Assembly (NCBI GenBank): GCA_030248295.1
Contig: JASANH010000916.1
Location: 124,001 to 188,000, forward strand
Direction: 5' to 3'
From: Mesodorylaimus sp. YZB2_4
Taxonomy: Eukaryota > Nematoda > Enoplea > Dorylaimida > Dorylaimidae
Length of the DNA stretch: 64,000 nucleotides
A program made the position numbers and the translations under genes. How positions within the stretch are numbered: position 1 is the stretch's first letter; each line of letters starts with the position of its first letter. This document shows, in pieces, positions 12,903-25,033 of this stretch. A model generated the notes under the pieces. That model searched no databases and was not told the DNA's origin. It saw nothing but the letters and a program-made list of their open reading frames with translations.

Positions 12903-14849
12903 CTGAGAGGAGGTGAGTAGTCCCTTATTTAGAAATCTCTCCTCTTACTGTAACCCTTGCATTTTCCCTCTGAAGCTAGCGCTGTGCGGTTTTGGCCCAA
13001 AATGATTGATAATAAAATCATTTGCGAAAAGTCGCTGGGCTAGACTATTAACTAGAACCACATTTTAAGGTTCGTAAACATTCCGTTTGACCACTTAATC
13101 GTGGAGCTGGCGGAAAGATGCTTTCGGCAGTAGGGTACTGCGTGCATAGAGATATACGGGTCGCTTTGAATTGGCTTGTTAGCACGTTGTCGCACATAGT
13201 TGGCATACAGTATGGAAAATGTACAGCACAGTATGTAAACTATTTCCAGCTGTCGTAATTCCCATCATATCACCTGGGCCAACTCTATATTCCCGTCTCT
13301 TACATCCCTAAGGACAAAAAAATATTGTGAACTATGTACCTAAATTCCTGGTGCAAAAATCCATTATTAGCACCCACTTTTTACCATTTTGCTCACCTTT
13401 ATAATTTTCATTGTCACCACTAAGAAGAATACCTTATTAGTCCGAATAACGTAGGGCTAGTAATAGACACTTTCTTACCTCAGTACGTAGGGGCCTAATA
13501 ATACCCGTGCTCGTGGGCATGCACTTTTGAACAGCAGCATAAATGTGAACGCCAGACCTGCTTGAACTCATTTAATCCCTCAGGTCGGACTCTGTTGAAA
13601 TCCTGTGCACCCTCTCCGAGTAACAAGCCAGGATTCACAGAAAATCAATACGATTATAGCTGGAAACCGGCTATATTATTCGTGGAAAGTTTCATTTTTA
13701 TCAAATGAGGTTATAATACTGCCCGCGACATCACGTACTCCTAGGTACAAACTATTCGCGTATGTGCACGTAACCTTATGTAACCGCCTCCTTTTCTTGT
13801 CGTCTGAGAGGAGTGATTTCCTCTTTGTAATTTACCCCTCATTCAGTCGTCGAAGTCAAACTCACAAGCGCGATCAATTAGTGAACCAAGAAACCATTGC
13901 CCTTGTTTTATAAATTAGGGTGTGTGGAACAAAAATTTTTTCTCCATCAACCTGAATACTTGCTGAGCCAGTCGGCAGGCAGTTGATGGGATTCTGCCTA
14001 AATCTTTATTCTCTTTACACCTAATCTCATCAAGCCCGCACGCCTACCACTCCCTCAACATATCAGGCAGCAACTGTTCATCCGCCGACATCAGCTGCCG
14101 CCTGCCATGATTTACGAGACTCCTTCCTTCTCTCGAGTTGCCTGCCTTTCCTTTACCCAACCTACTTTCAACGCTCCTTGCATCAGAAGAAAAACCACCT
14201 TACACAAGTTTGTTGCACTTTCGGCCTGTCAGGTAGCTTCCTGCACTTCAAAGCTGCAATTAAGCCTATACTGCCTGGAGAAAGCAGCAAAGGCTACCTT
14301 TTTCTGGTGCGTTCCATTGTCAGAGTTTGATAACGGCGTCAAGAGAGAGAGGCAACAAACAGGATGAGAATCCTGCAGCTGACTGAAATGTTTAGAATGA
14401 AACAGAATACCACGCGGATATTGTTATCATTCGTCTATTTCGCTCTATTGTAGGTAAGTGACTGAATAGCTCGTCCACCTGTCGACCTACAAATTCTTTT
14501 AAAATCGTGAGTAGACCTCATGAGTAAATTAGCACCTGATCTAATATGCAGTATAAATAATTTAGCCATATATTTTTTCTTGTATGTTCATGTTTGTCTC
14601 TGCAGGATACCATAGCATTCTCCTAATTGGTATATAACGCAGTGTATCTAGAGCCATTAGCGCGAATCATCTCTGAATGTGCAGAATCACTTTACATGAT
14701 ACCTGATAATACGGAAGCATATAACTTTAAACACATACTACATACATATACATATGCACATACTGTAGTACTGTATGTTACATATGTTTTATACAAACTG
14801 TATATATATATACATATATATGGTATGTATAGATATGTATGTAAAATAT
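12903..14849. other. Non-coding stretch
   Basis: No gene is supported. Positions 14700-14850 are a microsatellite of ATACATAT-type units, and the hAT-type element has inserted at its end. Confidence 0.4.
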
Positions 14850-14857
14850 GTTTATAT

Positions 14858-15558
14858 CAAAGTTGTTAACCGTTAACGCTATTAACGATATTTAACGCGT
14901 TAACGGCATCGTTTTTGGCTAACGTTATTAACGGTAACGATAACGATATCTATTTTCAGAGAACGCGTTATAACGGTAACGGTATCTTTTTTGTGTCGAA
15001 TAACGCGTTATTTGTGCATACACTACTACAGCGTCAAATTTAAAATCTGCCCTTGTTTCCAGCGATATAGCATGAGATGTCTGCTAATGGGGGGGGGGGG
15101 GGGATGTTCCGCATCCGCGGACAGACAGTGTGAGTGTGTCAGTGATTATATGTATTTTTGTGTTTCGTCATTCGACGCCAGCGTGTCATTGGATGTCGCC
15201 TGATTGGTTATCAGAAATTTCTTCATTAAGAAATTTTCGATATTGATATCCAAAATAATGTCGAATTCGGGAGTAGGAAATAATACTGATGACAAAGACT
15301 GTATTAATATAACAGATCCAGTCACTTTGTATGGCAGCACTTTTAATGAATATGCTCGTGGGACATTGTTGTGATAACACGCGCATATATGCTTTTTCGA
15401 CCCAAGTAAAATGCAGTAAGCTTGATGTCACGCTGGGTTGATAATAAAAATAACGATATTTAACGCGTTAACGATTAACGGTAACGATATCTTTTTGGCA
15501 GGATATCGTTAACTGTAACGATAAACGATATCTTTTTTCGCTAACGATATCAACACTA
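14858..15558 (+). mobile_element. Non-autonomous hAT-type element, copy 1
   Basis: A 701-base element is flanked by a perfect 8-bp duplication, GTTTATAT, at 14850-14857 and 15559-15566. Its right end is CAACACTA; its left end is a mutated form of the complement (CAAAGTTG where copy 2 has TAGTGTTG). The outer 150 bases on each side are dense in TTAACG/ACGATATC repeats, giving long imperfect inverted arms. The middle has a run of 15 or more G near 15091 and no coding capacity. The 8-bp duplication and a TAGTG terminus are typical of hAT transposons. It is related to the element at 53620 but lacks about 350 internal bases found there. Confidence 0.85.
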
Positions 15559-15566
15559 GTTTATAT

Positions 15567-18500
15567 ATATGTATATTATATATTAACAGAGATGAATAGT
15601 TCGATATTTATTTATGTACACACAAACATATGCATATATTCATGTAGTGTAAAAGTTACACCTATACACCTAGCGACCGACAAATATTTACATAACCTGC
15701 GGGCCATTCGTGTCCCATATGCCTCGCATTCGGAGTACAGGGTGTGCATGTGTATAAATAATACATAGGTTTGGCCGTATCACCTCGATAGCCTCAGTCA
15801 CGCTCATTAGCTCTTAATAAAAAGATCTCTATAGCTGTCAGCCCACAGTCTATCCTCTCGTACCTTTACGCACCTAATCACCTGCCTATTTCTCGTCGAC
15901 CCATCCACCCTCGCCTGCTTCGTACAGCTGGTGCGGAGGGGAGTTGTCCCATCTGTCTTTAACTCGCCACCACATTCTCGTGACTAATTTTTCATCATTT
16001 TTTATCTCTTTGCCTTACCTCTATGCCAGCAGTGATAAACTTGAGAGTAGAGCTGGCCAAACTCTGGGTTGGCTGTAAAATTCTTGCGGGCAAGGCATCT
16101 TGGGGAAGATGAATTAGCGAGTTTTACAAGAAAAAAGAAAAGAATATACGAGCGCTGAGTTTTAGTCTTTCCTGTGGAAAATCGTTTCCTTCTTTTCTTT
16201 CACTCTATTGATCACTCCACACCATTGCTTTCTCACGACACCTTCCAACAATCGATCATTTTTGGCCGGCGCATTTATTTCGGGTCTGACCAAGTATGGC
16301 TTACGCTCTCAAATAACTATAATTAAGGAATCTTCCGGCGACCAGGAAAAAAATTCTAACAAACGCTCGTTTGATCACTATCTGGCAATTTTAAAACCTT
16401 TCTTCAATTTTTTCTTTCCCTTCTAGCTCATTATAAATGCGGCAATCATCACAAGCCTGAGGCTGTCCACGTATGCTAGCTTATGTTTTTGACTAATTGT
16501 AAGATTTACGATTTTTCATTATTTTCTCTCACGTACAGTACAAACGTAGCCTAGTGGCCGAATGGCCATGGTTGCCAGGCCTCGCGCTCTTATTTATCTC
16601 ACGATCTTATGCTTGAAAAAAAAAACCAGCCATTCTTGGTCCACGATGTTGGAAGATCAGGGGTGGGCCGATTGAAAGAAATATTTTAGCACGCCTAGAA
16701 CTCGTACCAGGTGGTGGCAAAAATGAGGCACAAAAGGCGGCCTGGCTTCTTTTGGACAAGGAAGGAGTCTGTCGGGCCGATATCGCCTACGAGCTTCTTC
16801 TTGTGAGGTAGTCTCTCCGAAAAAGCTTTCCATTATTTAACAAGGCACGGAGACGATCAAAGATTCTTTATCTCGTACTATGCTCCTTTCGCACGGGTAA
16901 AAGCAAATTCTTGTCCTGCTTAATTTATGAAAAAGATTTTCTTATTTTTCACTTTGAATGACTGACTTTGCACTCGTTTCCATTTTGCCTACTTTCAATT
17001 TTCCTGCCGACGAAAATTGCATTGGATCACTCGCCAGGGTAACCAAATGAGGCCGGGCGAGGCTTATGGTCAAAGTGGTGGCGTGGATGGAGGACATTCT
17101 GGTGTGCATAGGCCTCGGAATACGTTTAGTATTGACCTGATATGCCCACGGCCAATTGGTCTGGTGCACGTAGGGCAAACACGACGGGTCACGAATTCTA
17201 AACAGATCAGTTACCATAACTAAATATGGAAGAAGGAGGAGAAAATATGAAAGACAGGCTCTCGTGTTTCTTGGCTTCCTCCACATCTTGGCCCGCTAAG
17301 TCATCGCTCAGCCAGTCAAAGTCGAGAGCAATCACCCTTTTCCTAATCGCCACCATAGACTACCGCGTTTTTTTCCGCTTTGTACCATAAGGTGTGCTCG
17401 GTCAATGAAAATACGAGCGACCTCCCTTGAACGAATGATCGACTTTTGCCTTTTTAGGTACTTAGCCCTGTGATATAAATATTAGAATAAGACCGAGGCA
17501 ATCGATTTTAAACTTCTTCCAGCACCGATAAAAGAAGTGGAAGGAGGTTGGGTGGCTGGGCCATTTGGGCCATCGTCAAGACACCATCAGTTATCATTGG
17601 TAAGTATGCGTCTCTCTGCGCGGAGGCTAGCTTTTCCGCTCGACTACTCAAATAAATGAGTCGACTTTTTAGAAATACATTCCGCTGCTGTGCATGGCTA
17701 GTTGCTTTTTGGGTCGGACAAAGCCGCCTAGCCAGTTGTTTGTGTGCATAGATAAGAGAGCGTGAACATGGCCACACTCCTTGGCATTGGTACAATGTTT
17801 AGAAAATGGAAAAAATATATAAATTTTGTTCTGTCTCGAACTTGAGTGCTACATCTCGGTAGCTTGTACACGGCCCGCGAGCTAGTGAAATTTTTGTGCG
17901 CGTATAGTTCAAGGTAATTTTTCCATTTTTGGTGAGATTTTATGCATTTATGCTTGTGCCATAGATCATGAAAGATTTCGAGGAAAACTCGATCTCATAT
18001 TTGATTGCGTGCACAGTGCGCGTAAAGTTTTTCAAAACTCCCGCCAAGCTACATGATATTCCTACTTTCCCAACTTACAGTTAGTGTACATTGGTCATTG
18101 TCCAATAAAATTTTATGTCCACTCTTATATTTTCATGTATTTTAGTCTCACTAGTTCTTTGTGTGATTTTAAAAACTTTTACAGCGGGATATACCTTACC
18201 CATATCCATCACTTTTTTCTTATTCCGCGTAATTTTTTTTCACGATTTATGATATCTATGTACATATTTAATGTAAGGGGCTAAAACTTTTTTTTTGCAT
18301 AACACAGATCTAGAATCACGACTCCTGAAGCTGCTTCCCATTCTCAAATCTATCCTGACGAATAGTCTGTTGAATTATGTTGATTTTTTTTGTCGAAAAC
18401 ACACAAACAAAAGCCCGCGCCTTTGATAATATGTTGTGACACAGCGTCTAACCACGCTGACCAAAGGTACTGAATACCGCGACATGTAATCTGGCACATT

Positions 18501-19344
18501 TGACCGACCGGCAGATCATCATCTACAGTAAATAGCGAATCAAGTTTTTCAAACTTTTTCCCTTTGAAAGCATAAGATCATTCAGTTTTCAGTGCCCCGA
18601 TATATTAATGTTTGTTCATCAGCACATTCGCGCACTGCCGAGTTGCGGGTCCTCAAGTCATTTAATGTTTCCTTCTTTGACCAACACGTGCAACATGTTT
18701 TCAGAAAAAGTCAAAAGCGTCAAAGCATCCCATGTTAATGCTGTTCGTATTGCTGAATTATTTCCGACCGTCGACCCTTTTTAAAAGGACTCCAACTGTG
18801 CTAGACTTGTTCCCAATACGCCCATTTTCACGTTTCACTGTGTTTGTTTTCTAAAGGAGTGGGTCAGCTAAAGAAAGTCAGCTTTGTGAAGAGCTTCGGG
18901 GGAGAAATTGTACGCAAATTGACATATTTAGCTTCCAGGTTTGTGACACGGGCTGCCCCCTCCCCGGCGCGAAAGCTGAATTCAAGTGAGAGCATATCAA
19001 AGCCTACCGCCATCAAGCCCAATCACTCGGCGGCTTTTGAAGACGTTCGTGCGATTAGAAAAGAACCGACATTTCACTTGCTGAGTGCGCGCTAGGCGGC
19101 GTAGATTAGAAATGAAAGGCGACCTTCCTTGAATGGTAGAGAAGTGGATAAGTGCGATGGGTGGTCGATGAAGTGGGTGGGGCAAAAGGTCGAGGCTATA
19201 CTGCAGGCTCTAAGAAAATGCTGATTTTTTCTTTTGTATTGGATGTTGTTGGTGTTCAAAACCACGAGGCTTGCCAGATGGCCATGTTTAGTTTCATTTT
19301 AGTTTCCTTTTTATCCCTTGGCTTTTGCTGTAGACGAGTGGCTC
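15567..19344. other. Non-coding stretch
   Basis: No gene is supported with confidence. A tRNA-like head (GTGGCCGAATGGCC) at about 16553 has no B box after it. A minus-strand frame at 17508-17795 ends in a protein-like tail but has no clear splice context. An open frame at 18844-19095 has no recognisable product. Confidence 0.35.
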
Positions 19345-19495
19345 GTCAGCCCGGCCCATGGTCTGGCGGGCTAGGCTTCTGCTTCTCGCGCCAGGTGACC
19401 AGTTACGGGCGAGTGTTCGACTCGCGGTTGGGTAAATTTTTTTCTGGTTTAGTGTGTCCATACACCTCAAGTACGCACAAGAATTTGTGGTAAAG
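19345..19495 (+). mobile_element. tRNA-derived SINE copy
   Basis: A class II tRNA-like head (GGTCTGGCGGGCTAGGC, then GTTACGGGCGAG) is followed by a B box (TGTTCGACTCGCGG) at about 19413-19426. A diverged body follows (CACCTCAAGTACGCAC, where other copies have CCCTCGAGTGCGC). It belongs to the family at 24834, 42602 and 55607. Confidence 0.6.
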
Positions 19496-20423
19496 AATGA
19501 AAAAAACCCCAGGCAGGGTTGAGTACGAATACGTGTTTTTTGCGATGTGTTTGTTGTCAATCGATGTACTTTTCTAAATCTATCAATTCCTCCTATTTTA
19601 TGACACTCTCTCCTGGTAATCTTTTTGGTGTCTGCTCCGATTCTATCGTCACCCAAACTAAGGCTCATGGGTTTATTCCCTAAGACTGATAAAAAAGATG
19701 GGCTTCCATTTAGGTGTTTGATTTCTATGCCACCAGTGCTCCTGCGGCCACCCGTGTATCCATGCCTTATATTTTGTACTTGGCGCTTCTACAGAGTAGA
19801 GTAGCTTCTATTTTACAGCAGGTGAATAAGTTATGTTTCGTCCTTCGAACGATCGCCTCAACATCTTGTGGGCACCTGACAACGTATTCTTCGAGCAAAG
19901 AATAATATGTCATAAATCACACGCTCCTAGGACGCAATAATCGAATTAGGTTGTCATAGTAGCCCGAATAACACATAATGCTGAGGGCAACATGTTCCCA
20001 CCTTTTGGTGTCCTTTTTTCAAGAGAAATTTCTTGAAGTGAGTATATTGTGGGAAATAATTTACCACTCAATTTATTTAACCGTTTCCCCTCAGGACGTC
20101 ATGTTCCTCGCCAAGGAAGGTTTCCATTTTTTAAGTAGTCGATAACAATGTACAGTACCTAGTCAGGGAACAAGCTTCATTTAAATGCCACTTCAGCGAT
20201 AGCTTGCTGTACTACCTGATCACGAAATATGTATTACTCCGCTACCAATATAACCTAACTTACACTGTACCTGATACAGTATATTGTGCACGTACGAACC
20301 ATGATCCTCCTGCCATTGAGCTCACAACACAGACTTTGGAAGACATTGTCAGAAAAACAGCCATTTTTCAGATAACGACTAATTCTCTAACCGTGATTAT
20401 TCAAGAATACCTCATTTTGCATC
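19496..20423. other. Upstream region of the DMSR-like receptor
   Basis: No coding sequence is supported. The region probably contains the promoter of the GPCR that starts at 20424. No specific element was recognised. Confidence 0.35.
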
Positions 20424-21752
20424 ATGGATCTTCAGACCTTCATGTCGAATTATTATCGACCTGTACACGGACCATTGGTCTTATCGATATGCGTGTTCGG
20501 CATTTTGACCCAAGCTTTGAACATAGCTGTCCTAACTCGACGGCCCATGCGTTCATTGCCCAGTAATATACTATTGGCTGGCTTGTCCGTGGCTCAACTC
20601 ATATTATTGACCAATTATATCATCGGTACGAGTTATGCCTTGTCCGACATGCCGTGTAATGCCGACACGAAAACTTATTCTTGGCTGGCCTATCTTCTAT
20701 TCAATGTCAACGTCAATGTCGTATTCCACACCATCGCTTTAGTACACACGACACTGTTGGCCGTATTTCGCTATGCTGCCGTAGCATTCCCCATTAAATG
20801 TCGAAGACTTGTATGCGATCGTGGAGCAAAATGGGCCGTTCTTTCCGCATTTCTTATTGTTCCCGTGGCATGCTGCACATTCTACGCCAATTCCATGATC
20901 GTCAAGAGAGATACGAACAAAACTGATGATTGCTCTATTCAATTTAGTCAACCATTATATGTTTTGAAATATACCGAAAATCGTATATTGCGCGATTATA
21001 ACTTCATATTTTTTGGTACAGTATGTAAATTATTACCATGCGCGGTCATGATTTCACTGAGTACCCTTTTATTATTGGAACTGAAGCGAGTCCATGTCAA
21101 AAGGCAAGCCATGACCGGTGGTGGCAAGGTCGATAAGCGACAATCGTCCGCCTTATTATCGGCTAGAGCAAATTCAACAAATAATTTGAATTCTACTGTG
21201 GAACATAATAATCGTCATCATCGACAAACGACAGGAATGTTGGTCGCTGTGGTCCTACTTTTGGTTTTCGTCGAATTTCCGCAAGGTATAATGAATTTAT
21301 TGTTTGTCACATTGCACAACTCCAACTTTTCCATACATATCTATGCACCATTGGGTGACTTTTTCGAAATGTTAACAGTCTTATATAGTAGTGTAAATTT
21401 TATTATTTACTGCATAATGTCTAGTCAATTTCGAAGAATGTTTAAGCAATTATTTTATTTTCAACACATGAAAAAAAATGAATCGCTTTTGGATAAGACT
21501 GGTGCAACAAAATCATTAACGACATTGACAAATAGACGATTTCTACAAAGCGATTACAGCGCGAGTGTGGTCAAGGATAGCAGCGAACATTCTATGACTT
21601 TATTACAACCTAAAGATGGAAGAATAAAACTTGGAAAACCACCTGTGAATACATTGCTAATTTACGATTCGGAAAATGGAGCTTTGGTGACTGTTAAGTC
21701 GAATTTACTCAATGAAACAGATTCGAAAAACGATTTCATGAAACAAGTGTGA
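20424..21752 (+). CDS. DMSR-like (myosuppressin receptor type) neuropeptide GPCR
   Basis: An intronless frame of 442 aa starts at ATG 20424. Seven hydrophobic segments are visible: about residues 16-38, 49-71, 88-118, 136-156, 193-219, 268-292 and 303-328. The usual DRY motif after TM3 is FRY (AVFRYAAVAFP). TM6 carries VEFPQGIMNLL, and TM7 ends in SSVNFIIYCIMSSQFR, an NPxxY variant. These motifs are characteristic of DMSR/myosuppressin receptors and their nematode relatives. Cys78 and a Cys in loop 2 (TDDCS) can form the usual disulfide. Loop 3 is Ser/Asn-rich and the tail is long and polar. The protein should act in the plasma membrane, probably for an RFamide-type peptide. The exact ligand cannot be read from the sequence. 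Confidence 0.93.
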   Translation: MDLQTFMSNYYRPVHGPLVLSICVFGILTQALNIAVLTRRPMRSLPSNILLAGLSVAQLILLTNYIIGTSYALSDMPCNADTKTYSWLAYLLFNVNVNVVFHTIALVHTTLLAVFRYAAVAFPIKCRRLVCDRGAKWAVLSAFLIVPVACCTFYANSMIVKRDTNKTDDCSIQFSQPLYVLKYTENRILRDYNFIFFGTVCKLLPCAVMISLSTLLLLELKRVHVKRQAMTGGGKVDKRQSSALLSARANSTNNLNSTVEHNNRHHRQTTGMLVAVVLLLVFVEFPQGIMNLLFVTLHNSNFSIHIYAPLGDFFEMLTVLYSSVNFIIYCIMSSQFRRMFKQLFYFQHMKKNESLLDKTGATKSLTTLTNRRFLQSDYSASVVKDSSEHSMTLLQPKDGRIKLGKPPVNTLLIYDSENGALVTVKSNLLNETDSKNDFMKQV

Positions 21753-22749
21753 TATATTTTTGATTGCACAGTTTCACCTCACTTTTAGCAAAAGTTTTTG
21801 TGGATAAAGCACCGGGCATATGAACTTTGCTCAGGACACAAACCTTGAAATCTTGCTGCGTCAAACTGTTAGTCGAGACTAGAAGTATTACTTCAAAGTT
21901 GGTCTAACTCTTCGGGCCGCAGTCTCAACGTATCCTATGATACAGGTTTAAATGTTTTTATCTGCATATCTTCAAAATCGGACGCTATATTCAAAATCGT
22001 TTTGTAGGATCATAGGTTGATAGGTAGGGCATGCTAATACCAAAAATTATCGAAATCTGTCAAATGGCCTCACAAAAACCCCATAAAAGTGCATAAAAAC
22101 AAGAATAACTTTGATTAAAACATGGATCTTTCAAAAGGAAGAACTATCTTTTAGCGCAGGCATCTTTAGATGCAACTTGAAGCACACAGTCGAACCAACT
22201 ACATAGGGGAAAGTTGTTGTTTGGATAAATTCTTAGAGCTTCATTCTCAAAAAAATGGAGTTGTGCAATGGATGATTTTATATTGCAGAGCAGGAGACCT
22301 TAGGCCAGGGAAGCAAAGCAGTAGAAGCCGCAATCCGATCCAATGCAATCGGATAAAGTCTCCAAAAGGAGCTTATGAGGCCGGTGTCTGTCTGTTCAGT
22401 GAACGTCTGTCCTAGTAGACTATGGCCAGACTGAATCGATATACGCGCGAGGAAAACCCGTCTGCTTGATGTTTTAACGATGCAACTAACAAACCGCAGC
22501 GGCTGTACGTCACATATATCTAAATCAAACGGTACGCCTCTTAGAGACTACCGCTAGTTTTTTGGATGCTCGTTGGGTGTTATGCCCATCGAGCAGTGAA
22601 AGGAAAAGGTGTCACTGACGATGAGCGTGCGTTGTACCTCCAGCTTCGCAGATTGTCAAATTTGCAGACCCATACTCTCTACACCACTGCGCAGCGGCGT
22701 ACACCTGATCGTTATTGTTATATAAAGTTTATTTATTCATGGCGTTCAT
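21753..22749. other. Non-coding stretch before the LINE relic
   Basis: No gene is supported. It may include further decayed parts of the retroelement whose reverse transcriptase lies at 22750-23440. Confidence 0.3.
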
Positions 22750-23440
22750 GAATCCTATTTGGAAAAGTTCAAGGCATGGTCTGCCGAGACTTTGAAACCA
22801 GACATATTTCTACAAGCATACGCCGATGATCTTGATTTATGCACCATCCAAATCGGCCGGAACCATATCAGCAACTGTTCAATCTCCGATCGATTTCATT
22901 TATCAGCTTATAAGTGAAAGTGGTCTCGAGTTTAACGCACAAAAGACACAAGCGTGCGTCTTTCATCTTGATCATAAGAAACATGACTATATCATCAAAT
23001 CGTTCTTCACGGACTCACGATCTTGTTCACCGATGTGGTCAAAAACCCCGGGGGTGCATTTTACTTACGATGTCTCTTTTAAATATCATTGTCATCTGAT
23101 TGCTACTGCGGCTCATCGTATGGTTGGTGCGTTTAAGAAGAAATTGGGAAATTCGCCACTCATGTTTTACAAACAGTTTACACTTCCTGCGTGCTTCCAA
23201 AATTGGAATATGGTTGCTCTGCATGGGATCCCACTCAATCACATCAATCAAAGACCTTGAATCCTCTCAAAAGTTTGTTGCCCAATGTTTTAAAGAACGA
23301 CTGGGCATTCCGACTGGCTGGTTTGATCGATACCTCTCCAGCCGATCAAAATTTCTGGAAATGCCATAGTAGGTCTTCGAGTACTGTGTCAAGCATACTA
23401 GGGTCAAAAATTATCAAAATCCATCACGTGGTTCTCAAAT
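22750..23440 (+). pseudogene. Decayed non-LTR retrotransposon reverse transcriptase
   Basis: The reverse-transcriptase active-site box AYADDLDLC is readable at about 22818-22844. Downstream, in shifted frames, are ESGLEFNAQKTQ, a palm/thumb segment (GVHFTYDVSFKYHCHL) and the late RT motif LEYGCSAWDP at about 23194-23225. These are family features of jockey/CR1-like LINEs. Several frameshifts and stops separate the parts, and no endonuclease domain is visible upstream. It is a dead fragment. Confidence 0.8.
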
Positions 23441-23717
23441 GGCGTCGAAAAACCCCCTGTAAGTATGGAACGGAGAGTACGGTACTGTTTCTTCTGTAGA
23501 ATGGTGGACGGCAAGAACTTGTTTCTAAAACAGGCATCGTGGAGTTCCGACTTCATGTTATTCAATGTGGCCAGCACCATGTGGCAGGCAAGTAATTAAA
23601 TATTGTCAGGTTCAAGTCATTCCACCTTTCAGCCTTAATAATTCTGAAAGTCGCTCAACTCAGCATATTGTAGCAGCTCCATTCGATGAATGAAATCTTG
23701 TGTTGTGAAGCAAAGGA

Positions 23718-23782
23718 AAGACTTTATTTTGGTCGGTTGACGGTGCACTAACTACACTGTCAACCGACCAAAATAAGTGCAA
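23718..23782. repeat. Near-perfect hairpin
   Basis: The arm TTATTTTGGTCGGTTGACGG is followed, after about 10 bases, by its complement with one mismatch. Arms are about 22 bases. There is no gene context. It could be a tiny foldback element or the end of a larger TIR element. Confidence 0.6.
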
Positions 23783-24833
23783 AGTATTGGCTATACTGTA
23801 CTCGCACTTGCCGTAAAAGGCCGCATTTTAGGAAGTGCGGCTGAGACATAATGCAGCTTCGTTGCTGTCATTTTCTGAAGAGCTCATTTTATTGGAACCA
23901 TGGCAGACCGTTTTGGTGTTGCCAATCGATGACATCGTGAATATATCTTAAGTGGTTTCGGGGTGATCTTCGCAAAAACTTATACAAAGCTCGCCTCATC
24001 AGAAGTTGGGATTGGGGAACGCCACCGTACAGTAGTAAGAATAGTACTCCTGTCGTGACCTCCTAATCTTTTAACTGGGATCGTTCAAGATAAAGTAGTG
24101 AACACTGAATTTTCAGCTTACCGTAAAACGACTCATTCTTCCTTGCATGCTTGATTGAAGCTAGATCGTCACTGTTAAGGTGGTCGCGGCTATCATACTG
24201 TAGTCCAGCAGGGATAAATGTCACTTTCTCATTCATTGTCTTCACCCACAACGGATGGACCGTTGCCATACCATTGCCAGGCCTCTCAGTCAGTGCGTAG
24301 TAAGGGCATTCTAGTCCGAATAGGGCAGACAGATTTCATTCACAGAACATTACTTGTACATGTACGGATACTGTACATACAGTAAGCAAAAATGTTCCTC
24401 ACACAGTCCTAACCCGTACCACACATTATAGAAGCTTTTGTAGCTATTCCCGCTTCTGCAACAAAAGTCGAGCATAGTCAACAATAGGAGGCACAGTGAT
24501 ACCCGCCTGAGTACAACAATAGTGGCATATGCGGACCAACTCAGCCAATACTGATCTCCGAATTGCAACCTCCTGCGACAATTCTTGACCAGTGATTACA
24601 ACGTTTGCTAGAGGCCATGTTAGACGGACCCCTTGGGCTGAAATCGGGGTCGGAGTTGGTATCTGAATGGTGGAGGCGTGCTGGATCACTGACCTCCGCG
24701 TGGTGGGGCTAAAGATCAAAAGAAGATATGAACGTCTTGGCTTTTTAGGGGTACTGTATGTAACCCGTGCTATGTCCTCTATGAGAGCCTTCATTTTTCT
24801 CTTCGTGACTGGTCATCAGGACCCGGGGCCCGG
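23783..24833. other. Stretch downstream of the second HR96-like receptor
   Basis: A minus-strand frame at 24063-24269 has a good donor (TTTACG then GTAAGC) and contains TFIP, as does the ligand domain of the first HR96 gene. It might be a ligand-domain exon, but the match is too short to call. A minus frame at 24444-24794 has no recognisable domain. Confidence 0.3.
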
Positions 24834-25007
24834 GTTAGTGGCCTAGCGGGTTAAGGCGTCCGCCTATCAGGCAAGGTGCGCGCTTACAGGGGAGGGTTCG
24901 ACTCCCACCTGGGTAAAAATAATTGTCAACAATGTGTTTCTCAGCCCTCGAGTGCGCTGTTTGGTGCTTGGCTGTGGATAAAGTATGGCATGACATGACA
25001 TGACATG
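24834..25007 (+). mobile_element. tRNA-derived SINE with (CATGA)n tail
   Basis: The head resembles a class II (Leu/Ser-like) tRNA: A-box region GTGGCCTAGCGGGTTAAGGC and B box GGTTCGACTCCC. The body contains CCCTCGAGTGCGCTG and TTGGTGCTTGG, and the 3' tail is (CATGA)n. The copy at 42602 matches from the A box to the tail. It lies in the putative intron directly after the last identified exon of the HR96-like gene on the opposite strand. Confidence 0.85.
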
Positions 25008-25033
25008 GTCAGGCCGGCTCAAACCCGCCCTAC

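Noticed and set aside
17508..17795. Minus-strand exon with a protein-like tail
   Set aside because: Only the last 40 codons look coding and no clear acceptor precedes them.
20204..20566. Plus-strand open frame overlapping the DMSR-like receptor start
   Set aside because: It is out of frame with the receptor and has no transmembrane or other features of its own.
24444..24794. Possible ligand-domain exon of the second nuclear receptor
   Set aside because: The peptide shows none of the ligand-domain signature seen in the first receptor, and its phase relation to 25034 is not supported.
24834..24915. tRNA gene
   Set aside because: The head has A and B boxes, but the stems do not close as a functional tRNA and the sequence continues into a repeated body and tail, so it is a SINE.
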